A stretch of 5,551 nucleotides of DNA from an uncultured Clostridia bacterium (GTDB taxonomy: Bacteria > Bacillota > Clostridia > Oscillospirales > Acutalibacteraceae): assembly GCA_947174455.1 (NCBI GenBank), contig CAMWIZ010000074.1:1-5551 (forward strand). The letters are read 5' to 3'. Both the position numbers and the translations under genes were made by a program. Below, one piece after another: positions 1 to 5,551 of this stretch (positions are counted from its first letter, which is position 1; each line of letters opens with the position of its first letter). Below the pieces are notes generated by a model. It did no database searches and was not told the DNA's origin. It saw only the letters and a list, made by a program, of their open reading frames with translations.

Positions 1-177
1 GTTTGTTACAGTATTGTAACAAAGAAATCAATGCTTTCATCACGCCTTTTCGACGCTATAAAACAAGATAATATACTTTTGTTTATTAAACAATAAAAGT
101 GTAAATTCTAACCCTGCATAAAAGTTTGAATTAGAAACCATTTTTCTGATTCCACAATCAAGTCATTAACTGCAGGC
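1..177. other. AT-rich intergenic region beyond the ftsQ terminator
   Basis: No gene can be supported here. On the minus strand there is an AT-rich stretch with TATATTAT (75-68) that could hold a -10 box for a gene to the left (ftsZ would be usual in this place), but no good -35 sits at the right distance. An interrupted dyad lies at 75-100: ACTTTT and GTTTA on one side, TAAAC and AAAAGT on the other, with a 3-base bulge. Two short edge frames exist: a minus one from ATG at 40 (MKALISLLQYCNK, open to the edge, with AAAAGG upstream) and a plus one of 31 codons ending at 96. Neither is long enough to trust. Confidence 0.5.
2..23. promoter_or_regulatory. Perfect 9-bp inverted repeat, possible operator or leader hairpin
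   Basis: TTTGTTACA (2-10) and TGTAACAAA (15-23) are exact reverse complements around a 4-base GTAT centre. The 22-bp dyad has the size of an operator for a dimeric repressor, but it could equally be an RNA hairpin in the leader of a gene to the left. It has no T run, so it is not a standard terminator. No specific regulator is recognised. Confidence 0.4.
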
Positions 178-217
178 ATAAACAAAATCCCACAAAGCCA
201 AAGACTTTACGGGATTT
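178..217 (-). terminator. Intrinsic terminator after ftsQ
   Basis: Read on the minus strand, AAATCCC (217-211) pairs with GGGATTT (191-185). The stem continues inward through GTAAAG and CTTTGT with two G-U pairs, giving a 13-bp stem and a 7-base loop, followed directly by TTTTGTTTAT. On the plus strand the two wobble pairs become A-C mismatches and the T run is offset by four bases, so the element fits minus-strand transcripts best. It begins 17 bases after the ftsQ stop and implies that the murA-ftsQ transcript ends here. Confidence 0.88.
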
Positions 218-233
218 CGCATTTTTTAATATC

Positions 234-1442
234 TTATCTGCCTGAGTCCGAACTTGATGCCGTACTTCTCTGTGATGAAACTATCATATCGTCGATATCA
301 ACCATATTATTATAAACAGGGTTAAAATAGGACGATTTTCTGTCGCTGTTCGCAAGCGACACATCAAGGTCACCTCTGTCGGTTGGGTTTAACTCAGTAT
401 CAATAATAGTAATTGCCGTTCTCAGCTTATATCCAACGTCCTCAGGCACACCGAGAGAGATTGTAATTCTGTTATCATAGTTAAGCTTGATGTTAGCCGC
501 ATTGGAAATATCAATACCCACTATATTCGGGATTTGATTCTCGTTAATGCTGTTTATAACCTCTTTTACAAACTGCTCGGTCGTACTTTTTTCATATTTA
601 ATGTAGTCGCCAATTTCGGTATCCTTAACTCTCACTCCTCTAAGCAGGGGGATTGCCGGATCGGACTCGGCATTGTGTTCGAGAACTCTGCCTCTACTAC
701 TAACAACAACATATCCTCCACCGATAGAAATTTCATAAGAAGGAATCGCCCCAACAACAGTGATAACCTGAGTACCGGGAATTTTAAAATTCACCTGTGC
801 CTCTTCTATGTAAGGAAAATTATCAACAATATTTTTAGAGGCAGTCTTTCGTGGTGATATAAAAATATTTTCACCATAATCAAGTCCGCTCGCTTCAATA
901 ATCTCCTGTTCTGTATACGGTACATCGCCCTCGACGACTATTTTATTTGTTCTGAAAATAATGGTGACGGAAAAGACAACTCCAACCACAACTATTAAGA
1001 AGAAAAGACCGATGTACACAAATGTTGTTCGCAGATGTCTTTGCTTTGCAGTAAGTCTTTTTATTTTTGTTGGAGGTTCTGCAAGCTCTCTTTCCTTTTC
1101 CCTTTTTTCCTGTGCCTCCCTTGCACGTCTTTCGGCTGAACGCCGAGCAGCCATTTTCCTTTCCGCAGCCACTCTTTTGTCACGAGAAACTGTACGTGAG
1201 CCTCTGTCAGTATTTTTCGGATGCTCATATCCACCTCTTTGACTGTCGGAATTGGCAATGTGTGTGCGTCTGTCCCTTGAAGCCCTTCTCTCCGTGGTTT
1301 CCCGCTCTGAGCGTCTGCGGGAGTAGGAATTTCTTTCAGAACTTCTTTTGTCAGTACTTTTCGTTCCATTACCCCTGCCTTTGCGTGAGGCGTTATCAGT
1401 ATCTGATATGCTGTTGAAGTAGTCCTTATCGTATAAGCTCAT
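234..1442 (-). CDS. ftsQ: FtsQ/DivIB-family divisome protein with long basic N-terminal tail
   Basis: This is a bitopic divisome protein that links FtsL/FtsB (DivIC) and the septal synthase. Layout of the 402 residues: a cytoplasmic tail (1-138), one membrane helix (about 141-163, FVYIGLFFLIVVVGVV), a POTRA domain (about 165-237, starting NKIVVEGDVPYTEQEI), a beta domain (about 240-372, including GRVLE and the closing DLDVSL...SYFNP), and a Ser-rich C-terminal tail (about 375-402). The usual family length is roughly 250-290, and nearly all the excess is the tail, which is dense in Arg, Ser, Lys and Glu and has a likely charged helix at about 88-125. The ATG at 1442 lies 24 bases after the murA stop with no good Shine-Dalgarno (only AATGGA, about 11 bases away), so reinitiation after murA is plausible. 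A strong terminator follows at 178-217. The extracytoplasmic part supports the family call; the exact role of the tail is unknown. Confidence 0.92.
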   Translation of the reverse strand: MSLYDKDYFNSISDTDNASRKGRGNGTKSTDKRSSERNSYSRRRSERETTERRASRDRRTHIANSDSQRGGYEHPKNTDRGSRTVSRDKRVAAERKMAARRSAERRAREAQEKREKERELAEPPTKIKRLTAKQRHLRTTFVYIGLFFLIVVVGVVFSVTIIFRTNKIVVEGDVPYTEQEIIEASGLDYGENIFISPRKTASKNIVDNFPYIEEAQVNFKIPGTQVITVVGAIPSYEISIGGGYVVVSSRGRVLEHNAESDPAIPLLRGVRVKDTEIGDYIKYEKSTTEQFVKEVINSINENQIPNIVGIDISNAANIKLNYDNRITISLGVPEDVGYKLRTAITIIDTELNPTDRGDLDVSLANSDRKSSYFNPVYNNMVDIDDMIVSSQRSTASSSDSGR

Positions 1443-1466
1443 GTTTTATCAGTCCATTACTTTTTA

Positions 1467-2720
1467 TTATACTCGCTTAACCTCACCGCCAAGCGAACTC
1501 AAAACAACCTCTATATTCTCGTACCCTCTGTCAAGATATTTAAGTCCCGCAAGGGTAGTTTCTCCCTCCGCACCGAGAGCAGCAACAATCAGTGACGCTG
1601 CGCCACGCAAATCCATAGCCTCAACTTCAGCACCGTGCAGTGACTCCACTCCCTGAACAACTGCAACCTTTCCCTCAACTTTTATATTTGCACCCATTCT
1701 CAACAAGCTGCTTACGTGCAGATATCTGTTTTCAAATATATTCTCAATGAAAAGAGCCGTACCTTTGCTTTTTGCTGTCATTGCCATAATGGGTGCTTGT
1801 GCATCTGTCGGAAAACCGGGATAAGGCATGGTGCGGACTACCCTTGGAGCTATAAGTCTTTTATTTGATGCAACCGTGAGGGTATTATTTTCAATGGAAA
1901 TATCACAGCCGCTTTCCTCAACAACCGAGATAACACCTCCCAAATGGGAAGGGATAATTCCGTTAAGGCAAACTTTTCCGCCTGCTGACGCACAGGCCGC
2001 CATAACCGTTGACGCTACTATTCTGTCGGGGATAATTGCGTGATGAGTTCCGTGCAGCTTCTCCACACCATCAATTACTACAGTCCCCTCGCCTGCACCT
2101 GAAATCCTTGCTCCGCAGCTGTTCAGATAGTCTGCAAGGTCGCAAATTTCAGGTTCTCTTGCGGCATTTGTTATAACGGTAGTACCGTCAGCTATACTTG
2201 CACAAATCATTATGTTCTCAGTAGCACCAACACTTGGAAATGACAGAGCAATTTTGGCACCATTGAGTCCGTCGGGAGCATGACACTGAAAAACACCGTG
2301 GTCATTCTCTATAACCGCCCCCATCTCAGACAAGGCATTTAAGTGCAGGTCAATCGGTCTTGGTCCTATCTCACAACCGCCCGGAAAACACATACTTGCA
2401 CTTCCAGTACGTGCCAAGAGTGCCCCCAAAAAAATTATTGAAGAACGCATTTCCCTCATCAAGCTGTCCGGAATATGCGATCTGTCAAGCCCCCTGCTGT
2501 TGCACGTAAGTGTTCCGTCTGAGAAATCAACGTCGCAACCCAAATATCTTAGAATGTTTATTGAGCCTGCAACATCAAGCAAATCAGGGCAGTTAAACAA
2601 AACACTCTCGTCACCACACAGCAAGGTTGCAGCCAATATAGGCAATGCACTGTTTTTGGAACCTTGAATTGTTGTTTCTCCACGCAGACGTTTCATACCG
2701 TCTATGACAAGCCGTGACAC
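1467..2720 (-). CDS. murA: MurA, UDP-N-acetylglucosamine 1-carboxyvinyltransferase
   Basis: MurA joins enolpyruvate from phosphoenolpyruvate to UDP-GlcNAc in the cytoplasm, the first committed step of peptidoglycan synthesis. Numbered from the GTG at 2720, the product has 417 residues (E. coli MurA has 419). Landmarks fall almost on the E. coli numbering: GSKN with Lys22 and Asn23; the active-site loop GGCEIGPRP with Cys116 (E. coli 115); YPGFPTD with Asp306 (305); DLR with Arg372 (371); DRGYE with Arg398 (397). The Cys is the residue alkylated by fosfomycin, so the enzyme is not of the intrinsically resistant Cys-to-Asp type. An in-frame GTG at 2729 would add three residues but leaves no space for the ribosome site. 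The fold is the two-domain EPT barrel, complete at both ends. ftsQ starts 24 bases after its stop, suggesting shared transcription. Clostridia often carry two murA copies, and this is the dcw copy. Confidence 0.97.
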   Translation of the reverse strand: MSRLVIDGMKRLRGETTIQGSKNSALPILAATLLCGDESVLFNCPDLLDVAGSINILRYLGCDVDFSDGTLTCNSRGLDRSHIPDSLMREMRSSIIFLGALLARTGSASMCFPGGCEIGPRPIDLHLNALSEMGAVIENDHGVFQCHAPDGLNGAKIALSFPSVGATENIMICASIADGTTVITNAAREPEICDLADYLNSCGARISGAGEGTVVIDGVEKLHGTHHAIIPDRIVASTVMAACASAGGKVCLNGIIPSHLGGVISVVEESGCDISIENNTLTVASNKRLIAPRVVRTMPYPGFPTDAQAPIMAMTAKSKGTALFIENIFENRYLHVSSLLRMGANIKVEGKVAVVQGVESLHGAEVEAMDLRGAASLIVAALGAEGETTLAGLKYLDRGYENIEVVLSSLGGEVKRV

Positions 2721-2728
2721 ATACAACA

Positions 2729-2735
2729 CCCTCTC
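2729..2735 (-). promoter_or_regulatory. Ribosome binding site deciding the murA start
   Basis: On the minus strand GAGAGGG (2735-2729) lies eight bases before the GTG at 2720. It touches or overlaps the upstream GTG at 2729 and is only two bases from the TTG at 2726. Spacing therefore favours 2720, which also aligns the conserved Lys-Asn pair with E. coli Lys22/Asn23. Confidence 0.6.
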
Positions 2736-2781
2736 TTTCTATGTATTGCCACAAAACAACACTATTATGCCGTTTCGCAGC

Positions 2782-2898
2782 CTACCGCATATACTCTATC
2801 ATATGCTTTACTGCTTTGATTGTGAGTTCTGCATTGAGATTTTCTTCGTTTTTAATTCCGATTTTTCGGAAAACGTCTTTCTTATGTTGTATGTCCTC
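2782..2898 (-). pseudogene. Start-less 38-codon open frame before murA, possible gene relic
   Basis: On the minus strand a frame of 38 sense codons runs from 2898 to a TAG at 2784-2782. It reads in part DVFRKIGIKNEEN and LTIKAVKHMIEYMR, a protein-like mix of charged and hydrophobic residues. Its upstream side ends at a TAA touching the hairpin repeat (2901-2899), and it has no ATG, GTG or TTG near its beginning. It could be the 3' end of a gene whose front was lost when the repeat arrived, or chance. A 6-bp palindrome (TTCCGA/TCGGAA, 2856-2871) lies within it. No family is recognised. Confidence 0.2.
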
Positions 2899-2903
2899 TT
2901 ATG

Positions 2904-2970
2904 TTAAGGGCTTTGCCCTTAAAACCCACAAGGACGCTGTCCTTGACCTGCAAGCCTTTGAGACGGCTTG
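2904..2970. repeat. Tandem array of three short-loop palindromes (REP-like intergenic repeat)
   Basis: Three perfect hairpins follow one another within 67 bases. The first is TTAAGGGC/GCCCTTAA (2904-2911 and 2915-2922, 3-base loop). The second is CAAGGAC/GTCCTTG (2929-2935 and 2939-2945, 3-base loop). The third is CAAGCC/GGCTTG (2951-2956 and 2965-2970, 8-base loop). They are separated by AAAACCCA and ACCTG linkers. None has a T run on either strand, so they are not terminators. From memory, very similar strings (AAGGGC-loop-GCCCTT, then ACCC, then another palindrome) recur between genes in gut Clostridia. Only one copy is visible here, so repetition in this genome is inferred. The element may extend to about 3035 through GCGAAACTTTACAAGCGGC. 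Confidence 0.65.
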
Positions 2971-3056
2971 AGCGAAACTTTACAAGCGGCAATGCGTTTG
3001 CGTTTTATCAACACATCGCTCTGCTTCACTTTCAAAAAATACTTGTTCTGATTCAT
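2919..3056 (-). CDS. Possible 45-residue basic peptide running into the hairpin repeat (doubtful)
   Basis: An ATG at 3056, seven bases after the murG stop, opens a frame of 45 codons ending at TAA (2921-2919). It reads MNQNKYFLKVKQSDVLIKRK in its first 20 residues and ends QGQRPCGF. The second half is encoded by the hairpin repeat, and the stop lies in the first palindrome. It is rich in Lys and Arg, has no recognised domain, and has no Shine-Dalgarno before the ATG. The frame may simply be a by-product of the repeat sequence. A real small gene is possible but poorly supported. Confidence 0.2.
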   Translation of the reverse strand: MNQNKYFLKVKQSDVLIKRKRIAACKVSLKPSQRLAGQGQRPCGF

Positions 3057-3063
3057 GGTTTAT

Positions 3064-4191
3064 CTATTTCTTATTTTTACTGTATACATCCATTATGATA
3101 TTATAAATTCGCTCGTTTGCATCTATAATAGCCATTTTCCTTGCGTTTGCCGCATAGCTTTCAAGCTTACTTTTGTCAGATACCATCTTGTCAACCATTT
3201 TTGTAAGTGCCTCACCTGTAAGGTTCGACTCCTCTATAATTTCAGCCGCATTCTTGTTTACCAAAGCCATTGCATTATGATACTGATGATTTTCCGCTAC
3301 GTTTGGTGATGGGATTAGAATAGCAGGCTTACCCTGTGCCTGTATTTCACTGAGTGTAATAGCACCTGCACGGCAGATGACGACGTCTGCCGCCGCAAGA
3401 CAAATCGGCATATTGTCAATATACTCCCTTACGTCAAGATTACTGCATTTTGAAATATCCGAACCTTTTTCCTTTACTAAGTCAGGAAACCAATGGCCGT
3501 ACTGACCATATGCGTGTATATGCTGATACTTACCGTCCGTACCACTTCTTGCTATAATGTCGGCACAGGCTTCGTTAACACGTCTTGCACCAAGACTTCC
3601 GCCAAACGACAGCACAACCGGACGCTCGTCAAGTCCAAGCTCTGCCCTTGCTCTTTCTCTGTCAGCGTTAATTATTTCACCCCTGACGGGATTTCCGGTA
3701 ACTATAAAATTACAGCCTTTCTTCATGTGCTTTTGTGCATCTGCAATAGCAAGCATAACAGCAGCAGCTTTCTTAGAAAGCATCTTGTTAGCTACACCGG
3801 GAAAGGCATTTTGCTCATGTATAAGTATCGGAATTTTCATTTCGTTGGCCGCTTTTAAAACGGGACCGCTTACATATCCGCCTGTACCTATGCACAGGTC
3901 GGGATTAAACTCCTTAATTAGCCTTTTGCTTGCAGAGATCGCAGTCGCCGCAAGGCGAACCGTCTTAATATTCGACTTGATTGCAGACGGCTTCATACTT
4001 CTTCTGAAACCGCTTACCTCAATGCCCTTAAACTCAAAGCCTGCTTTTGGAACTAAGCGTGATTCCATACCGCCCTTGTTTCCGATATATAAAATTTCCG
4101 CACTCGGCTGCATCTCCTTCAAATATCCTGCAATAGCCAAAGCAGGGTTTATATGACCTGCCGTACCGCCGCCCGCAAAAACCACTCTCAT
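3064..4191 (-). CDS. murG: MurG, UDP-GlcNAc:lipid I N-acetylglucosaminyltransferase
   Basis: MurG transfers GlcNAc from UDP-GlcNAc to lipid I, giving lipid II on the inner face of the membrane. The product is 375 residues, normal for this GT-B fold (GT28) enzyme. N-terminal lipid I domain: glycine-rich GGGTAGHINPALA (7-19) with His13, TGGYVSGP (103-110) and HEQNAFPGVAN (125-135). C-terminal UDP-GlcNAc domain: GNPVR (166-170), SFGGSLGARRVNE (195-207), CRAGAITLSEI (273-283) with Glu282, and the ENHQYHNA segment (300-307) matching the sugar-nucleotide contact loop. A TTG at 4209 would add six residues, but the ATG at 4191 is chosen because AGAGGG lies seven bases before it and the protein then begins MRVVFAGGG, as family members do. 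It sits 126 bases after ftsW and 343 bases before murA, the loosest junction in the cluster. No key residue appears to be missing. Confidence 0.97.
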   Translation of the reverse strand: MRVVFAGGGTAGHINPALAIAGYLKEMQPSAEILYIGNKGGMESRLVPKAGFEFKGIEVSGFRRSMKPSAIKSNIKTVRLAATAISASKRLIKEFNPDLCIGTGGYVSGPVLKAANEMKIPILIHEQNAFPGVANKMLSKKAAAVMLAIADAQKHMKKGCNFIVTGNPVRGEIINADRERARAELGLDERPVVLSFGGSLGARRVNEACADIIARSGTDGKYQHIHAYGQYGHWFPDLVKEKGSDISKCSNLDVREYIDNMPICLAAADVVICRAGAITLSEIQAQGKPAILIPSPNVAENHQYHNAMALVNKNAAEIIEESNLTGEALTKMVDKMVSDKSKLESYAANARKMAIIDANERIYNIIMDVYSKNKK

Positions 4192-4198
4192 TTTGTTT

Positions 4199-4204
4199 CC
4201 CTCT
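4199..4204 (-). promoter_or_regulatory. Ribosome binding site deciding the murG start
   Basis: AGAGGG (4204-4199, minus strand) is seven bases before the ATG at 4191. It lies inside the reading frame that would start at the TTG at 4209, so it argues that translation begins at the ATG. Confidence 0.75.
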
Positions 4205-4222
4205 TTCAACCGATTATATACT

Positions 4223-4256
4223 GATGTTCTAAAAACAGTATTTTGTTTTTATCATC
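4223..4256. other. AT-rich dyad in the ftsW-murG gap
   Basis: TAAAAACA (4230-4237) and TGTTTTTA (4244-4251) form a perfect 8-bp inverted repeat with a 6-base centre. It is flanked by GATG (4223-4226) and CATC (4253-4256), which also pair. It lies in the 126-base leader of murG. It has few GC pairs and no T run past the stem, so it is unlikely to terminate. It may be a weak leader structure or a protein site. Confidence 0.35.
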
Positions 4257-4317
4257 TTCTGATTATTTGTATTGACTTAATCAAAAACTTTCACCAAATT
4301 TCAAATTAGCCGTTTTG

Positions 4318-5544
4318 CTATTCCTTTTCAAGCATAGAGCTTCGTGAAATATTCATAACAATTCCCATTTGTGCCAACAGCATTAGAAGCGAAGAGCCTC
4401 CGTAACTGAAAAACGGCAGACTGATACCTGTATTGGGAAGAAAATCGGTAATTACCAAAATATTCAATACCACCTGCAAGCCTATCTGAGCCATAAGTCC
4501 GACACCCAACAGATGGCCGAATCTATCCTTTGCCTTACTGCAAATCTTAAACCCTCTCCACACAAAAAGTGCAAAAATGGAAAGTATAATCAACGCACCT
4601 ACAAGACCTATTTCTTCGCAAACTACAGCAAACACAAAGTCATTCTGCGGTTCAGGCAAAAACAGGTACTTCTGTCTTGATTGACCAAGTCCGAGACCCC
4701 ACAGTCCACCTGAACCGATTGCATACAATGAATTTCTGGTCTGATATGTGTTTTGCCACATATCCTCTGTTGTGTAAACCAAAGCCTGACCCCAACCGTC
4801 AAGACGTGACATCGCATAACCGAGGTTTCCCGTAACCGCCATAACAACTACAACGGCAGCAACAGCTCCGCCTGCCATTAAGAAATATTTAATCGGAAGC
4901 CCAGACAAAAAGAGCATTACCGCAACAATAAGCACACAGATAACTATACCGGAATAGTGCGGCTCTAAGTACAAAAGCAATATTACAGGAATTAATACCG
5001 CCACGGCAGGCATAATTCCATACTTAATAGTGCTCATCTTTTTATAGTAAAGCGAACCCCAATTTGCAAAGAAAAGAATCAAAGCAAACTTACATACCTC
5101 AGATGCCTGAATACTAAACAAGCCAAGCCTTAACCATCGCTTAGGTTCATTAGAATCCGTCGGCATAAGCAGAACTATAATCATCAGCAAAACAGCCGCC
5201 GCAAGAATAGGCACGGCCAGCTTGTGCAAATGATGGTAGTCAAAGAACGACATACCTATCATTACAGCAACACCAACACAGGCAAATATAAACTGACGTG
5301 TTAAATAATAGTAGCTGTTGCCCTGTCTGTAGTATGCGGTCGGGTAGCTTGCCGTGAACATCATCACAAGACCCAGTACAAGTATAGTTAACATTAACAG
5401 AAAGAAAGGCAAATCAAGGCCTGAGCCTATTGTGAAAAGACTGAATTTTTTTCTCACTCTTCTGCGGGGACCTGTAGGAGTTTTTTCTTTAGGCTTGCTT
5501 GGGGCAAAATTTTCTAATGTTCTTTCGGAATAACTTTTTGCCAC
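4318..5544 (-). CDS. ftsW: FtsW/SpoVE-type SEDS peptidoglycan glycosyltransferase, start uncertain at window edge
   Basis: This SEDS-family membrane protein polymerises lipid II into glycan strands together with a class B PBP at the septum. The reading gives 408 residues: a basic cytoplasmic tail of about 40 residues (RRRVRKK near 28-33), then about ten hydrophobic segments from residue 44 to 400. Family motifs are clear: KRWLRLG (135-141), QASE..K (146-152), LEPHYSG (193-199), GLGLGQSRQKYLFLPEPQND (283-302) in the large loop after the seventh segment, and SLPFFSYGGSS (375-385). Asp302 matches the Asp held to be catalytic in FtsW/RodA. The Pro usual in QPSE is Ala here. The GTG at 5544 has no convincing ribosome site in the seven bases available, and the frame stays open to the edge, so the start may lie outside. 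This is the spoVE position in Bacillus-type clusters. A sporulation role cannot be told from a vegetative one by sequence alone. RodA is less likely given the context. Confidence 0.95.
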   Translation of the reverse strand: MAKSYSERTLENFAPSKPKEKTPTGPRRRVRKKFSLFTIGSGLDLPFFLLMLTILVLGLVMMFTASYPTAYYRQGNSYYYLTRQFIFACVGVAVMIGMSFFDYHHLHKLAVPILAAAVLLMIIVLLMPTDSNEPKRWLRLGLFSIQASEVCKFALILFFANWGSLYYKKMSTIKYGIMPAVAVLIPVILLLYLEPHYSGIVICVLIVAVMLFLSGLPIKYFLMAGGAVAAVVVVMAVTGNLGYAMSRLDGWGQALVYTTEDMWQNTYQTRNSLYAIGSGGLWGLGLGQSRQKYLFLPEPQNDFVFAVVCEEIGLVGALIILSIFALFVWRGFKICSKAKDRFGHLLGVGLMAQIGLQVVLNILVITDFLPNTGISLPFFSYGGSSLLMLLAQMGIVMNISRSSMLEKE

Positions 5545-5551
5545 TTCTGTC

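Noticed and set aside
1061..1417. Plus- and minus-strand open frames of about 100-116 codons over the start of ftsQ
   Set aside because: They come from the Arg/Ser-rich codon pattern of the ftsQ tail, overlap it fully and resemble no protein family.
2904..2922. First hairpin as the murG terminator
   Set aside because: It is 142 bases past the murG stop and is not followed by a T run on the minus strand.
2904..2970. CRISPR array
   Set aside because: The three units are palindromes of different sequence, not identical direct repeats with regular spacers.
2704..3098. Several plus-strand frames of 65-85 codons across the murG-murA gap
   Set aside because: They overlap each other, run through the palindromes and into murA or murG antisense, and lack ribosome sites.
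3557..4156. Plus-strand open frame of 199 codons opposite murG
   Set aside because: It lies wholly antisense to a complete, motif-verified murG, and its product is low-complexity with no recognisable domain.
4213..4218. Perfect TATAAT on the minus strand before murG as a promoter
   Set aside because: No -35 resembling TTGACA lies 16-18 bases upstream, and the predicted start would fall next to the ribosome site, leaving almost no leader.
4272..4277. TTGACT on the plus strand as a -35 box
   Set aside because: Seventeen bases further there is CAAATT, not a -10, and no plus-strand gene follows.

Overview
The window holds four genes of a division and cell wall (dcw) cluster, all on the minus strand. 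In transcription order they are ftsW (or spoVE), murG, murA and ftsQ/divIB. This order, with murA directly after murG and ftsQ last, points to a Firmicute of class Clostridia. Moderate-to-low GC, GTG starts, purine-rich ribosome binding sites and an intergenic hairpin repeat of a kind I associate with gut Ruminococcaceae/Oscillospiraceae agree with this. The genus cannot be set from the sequence alone.

Layout, right to left: ftsW (5544 to 4318) begins at or beyond the right edge. A 126-base leader with an AT-rich dyad follows, then murG (4191 to 3064). Next is a 343-base gap. It holds three tandem short-loop hairpins (2904-2970), a possible 45-codon frame running into them, and a 38-codon open frame without a start codon that may be a gene relic. 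Then come murA (2720 to 1467), a 24-base spacer, and ftsQ (1442 to 234). Seventeen bases past the ftsQ stop is a strong intrinsic terminator (178-217), so the transcript probably ends there. Positions 1-177 are AT-rich and non-coding or ambiguous, with a perfect 9-bp inverted repeat at the left edge.

The genes act on one process. MurA makes the first committed precursor (UDP-GlcNAc-enolpyruvate). MurG makes lipid II at the inner membrane face. FtsW polymerises lipid II into septal (or, if SpoVE, spore cortex) glycan. FtsQ/DivIB is a bitopic scaffold of the divisome that controls this synthesis.

No wholly new system is visible. The less ordinary parts are the hairpin repeat between murG and murA, the very long basic cytoplasmic tail on FtsQ, and the two dyads outside genes.
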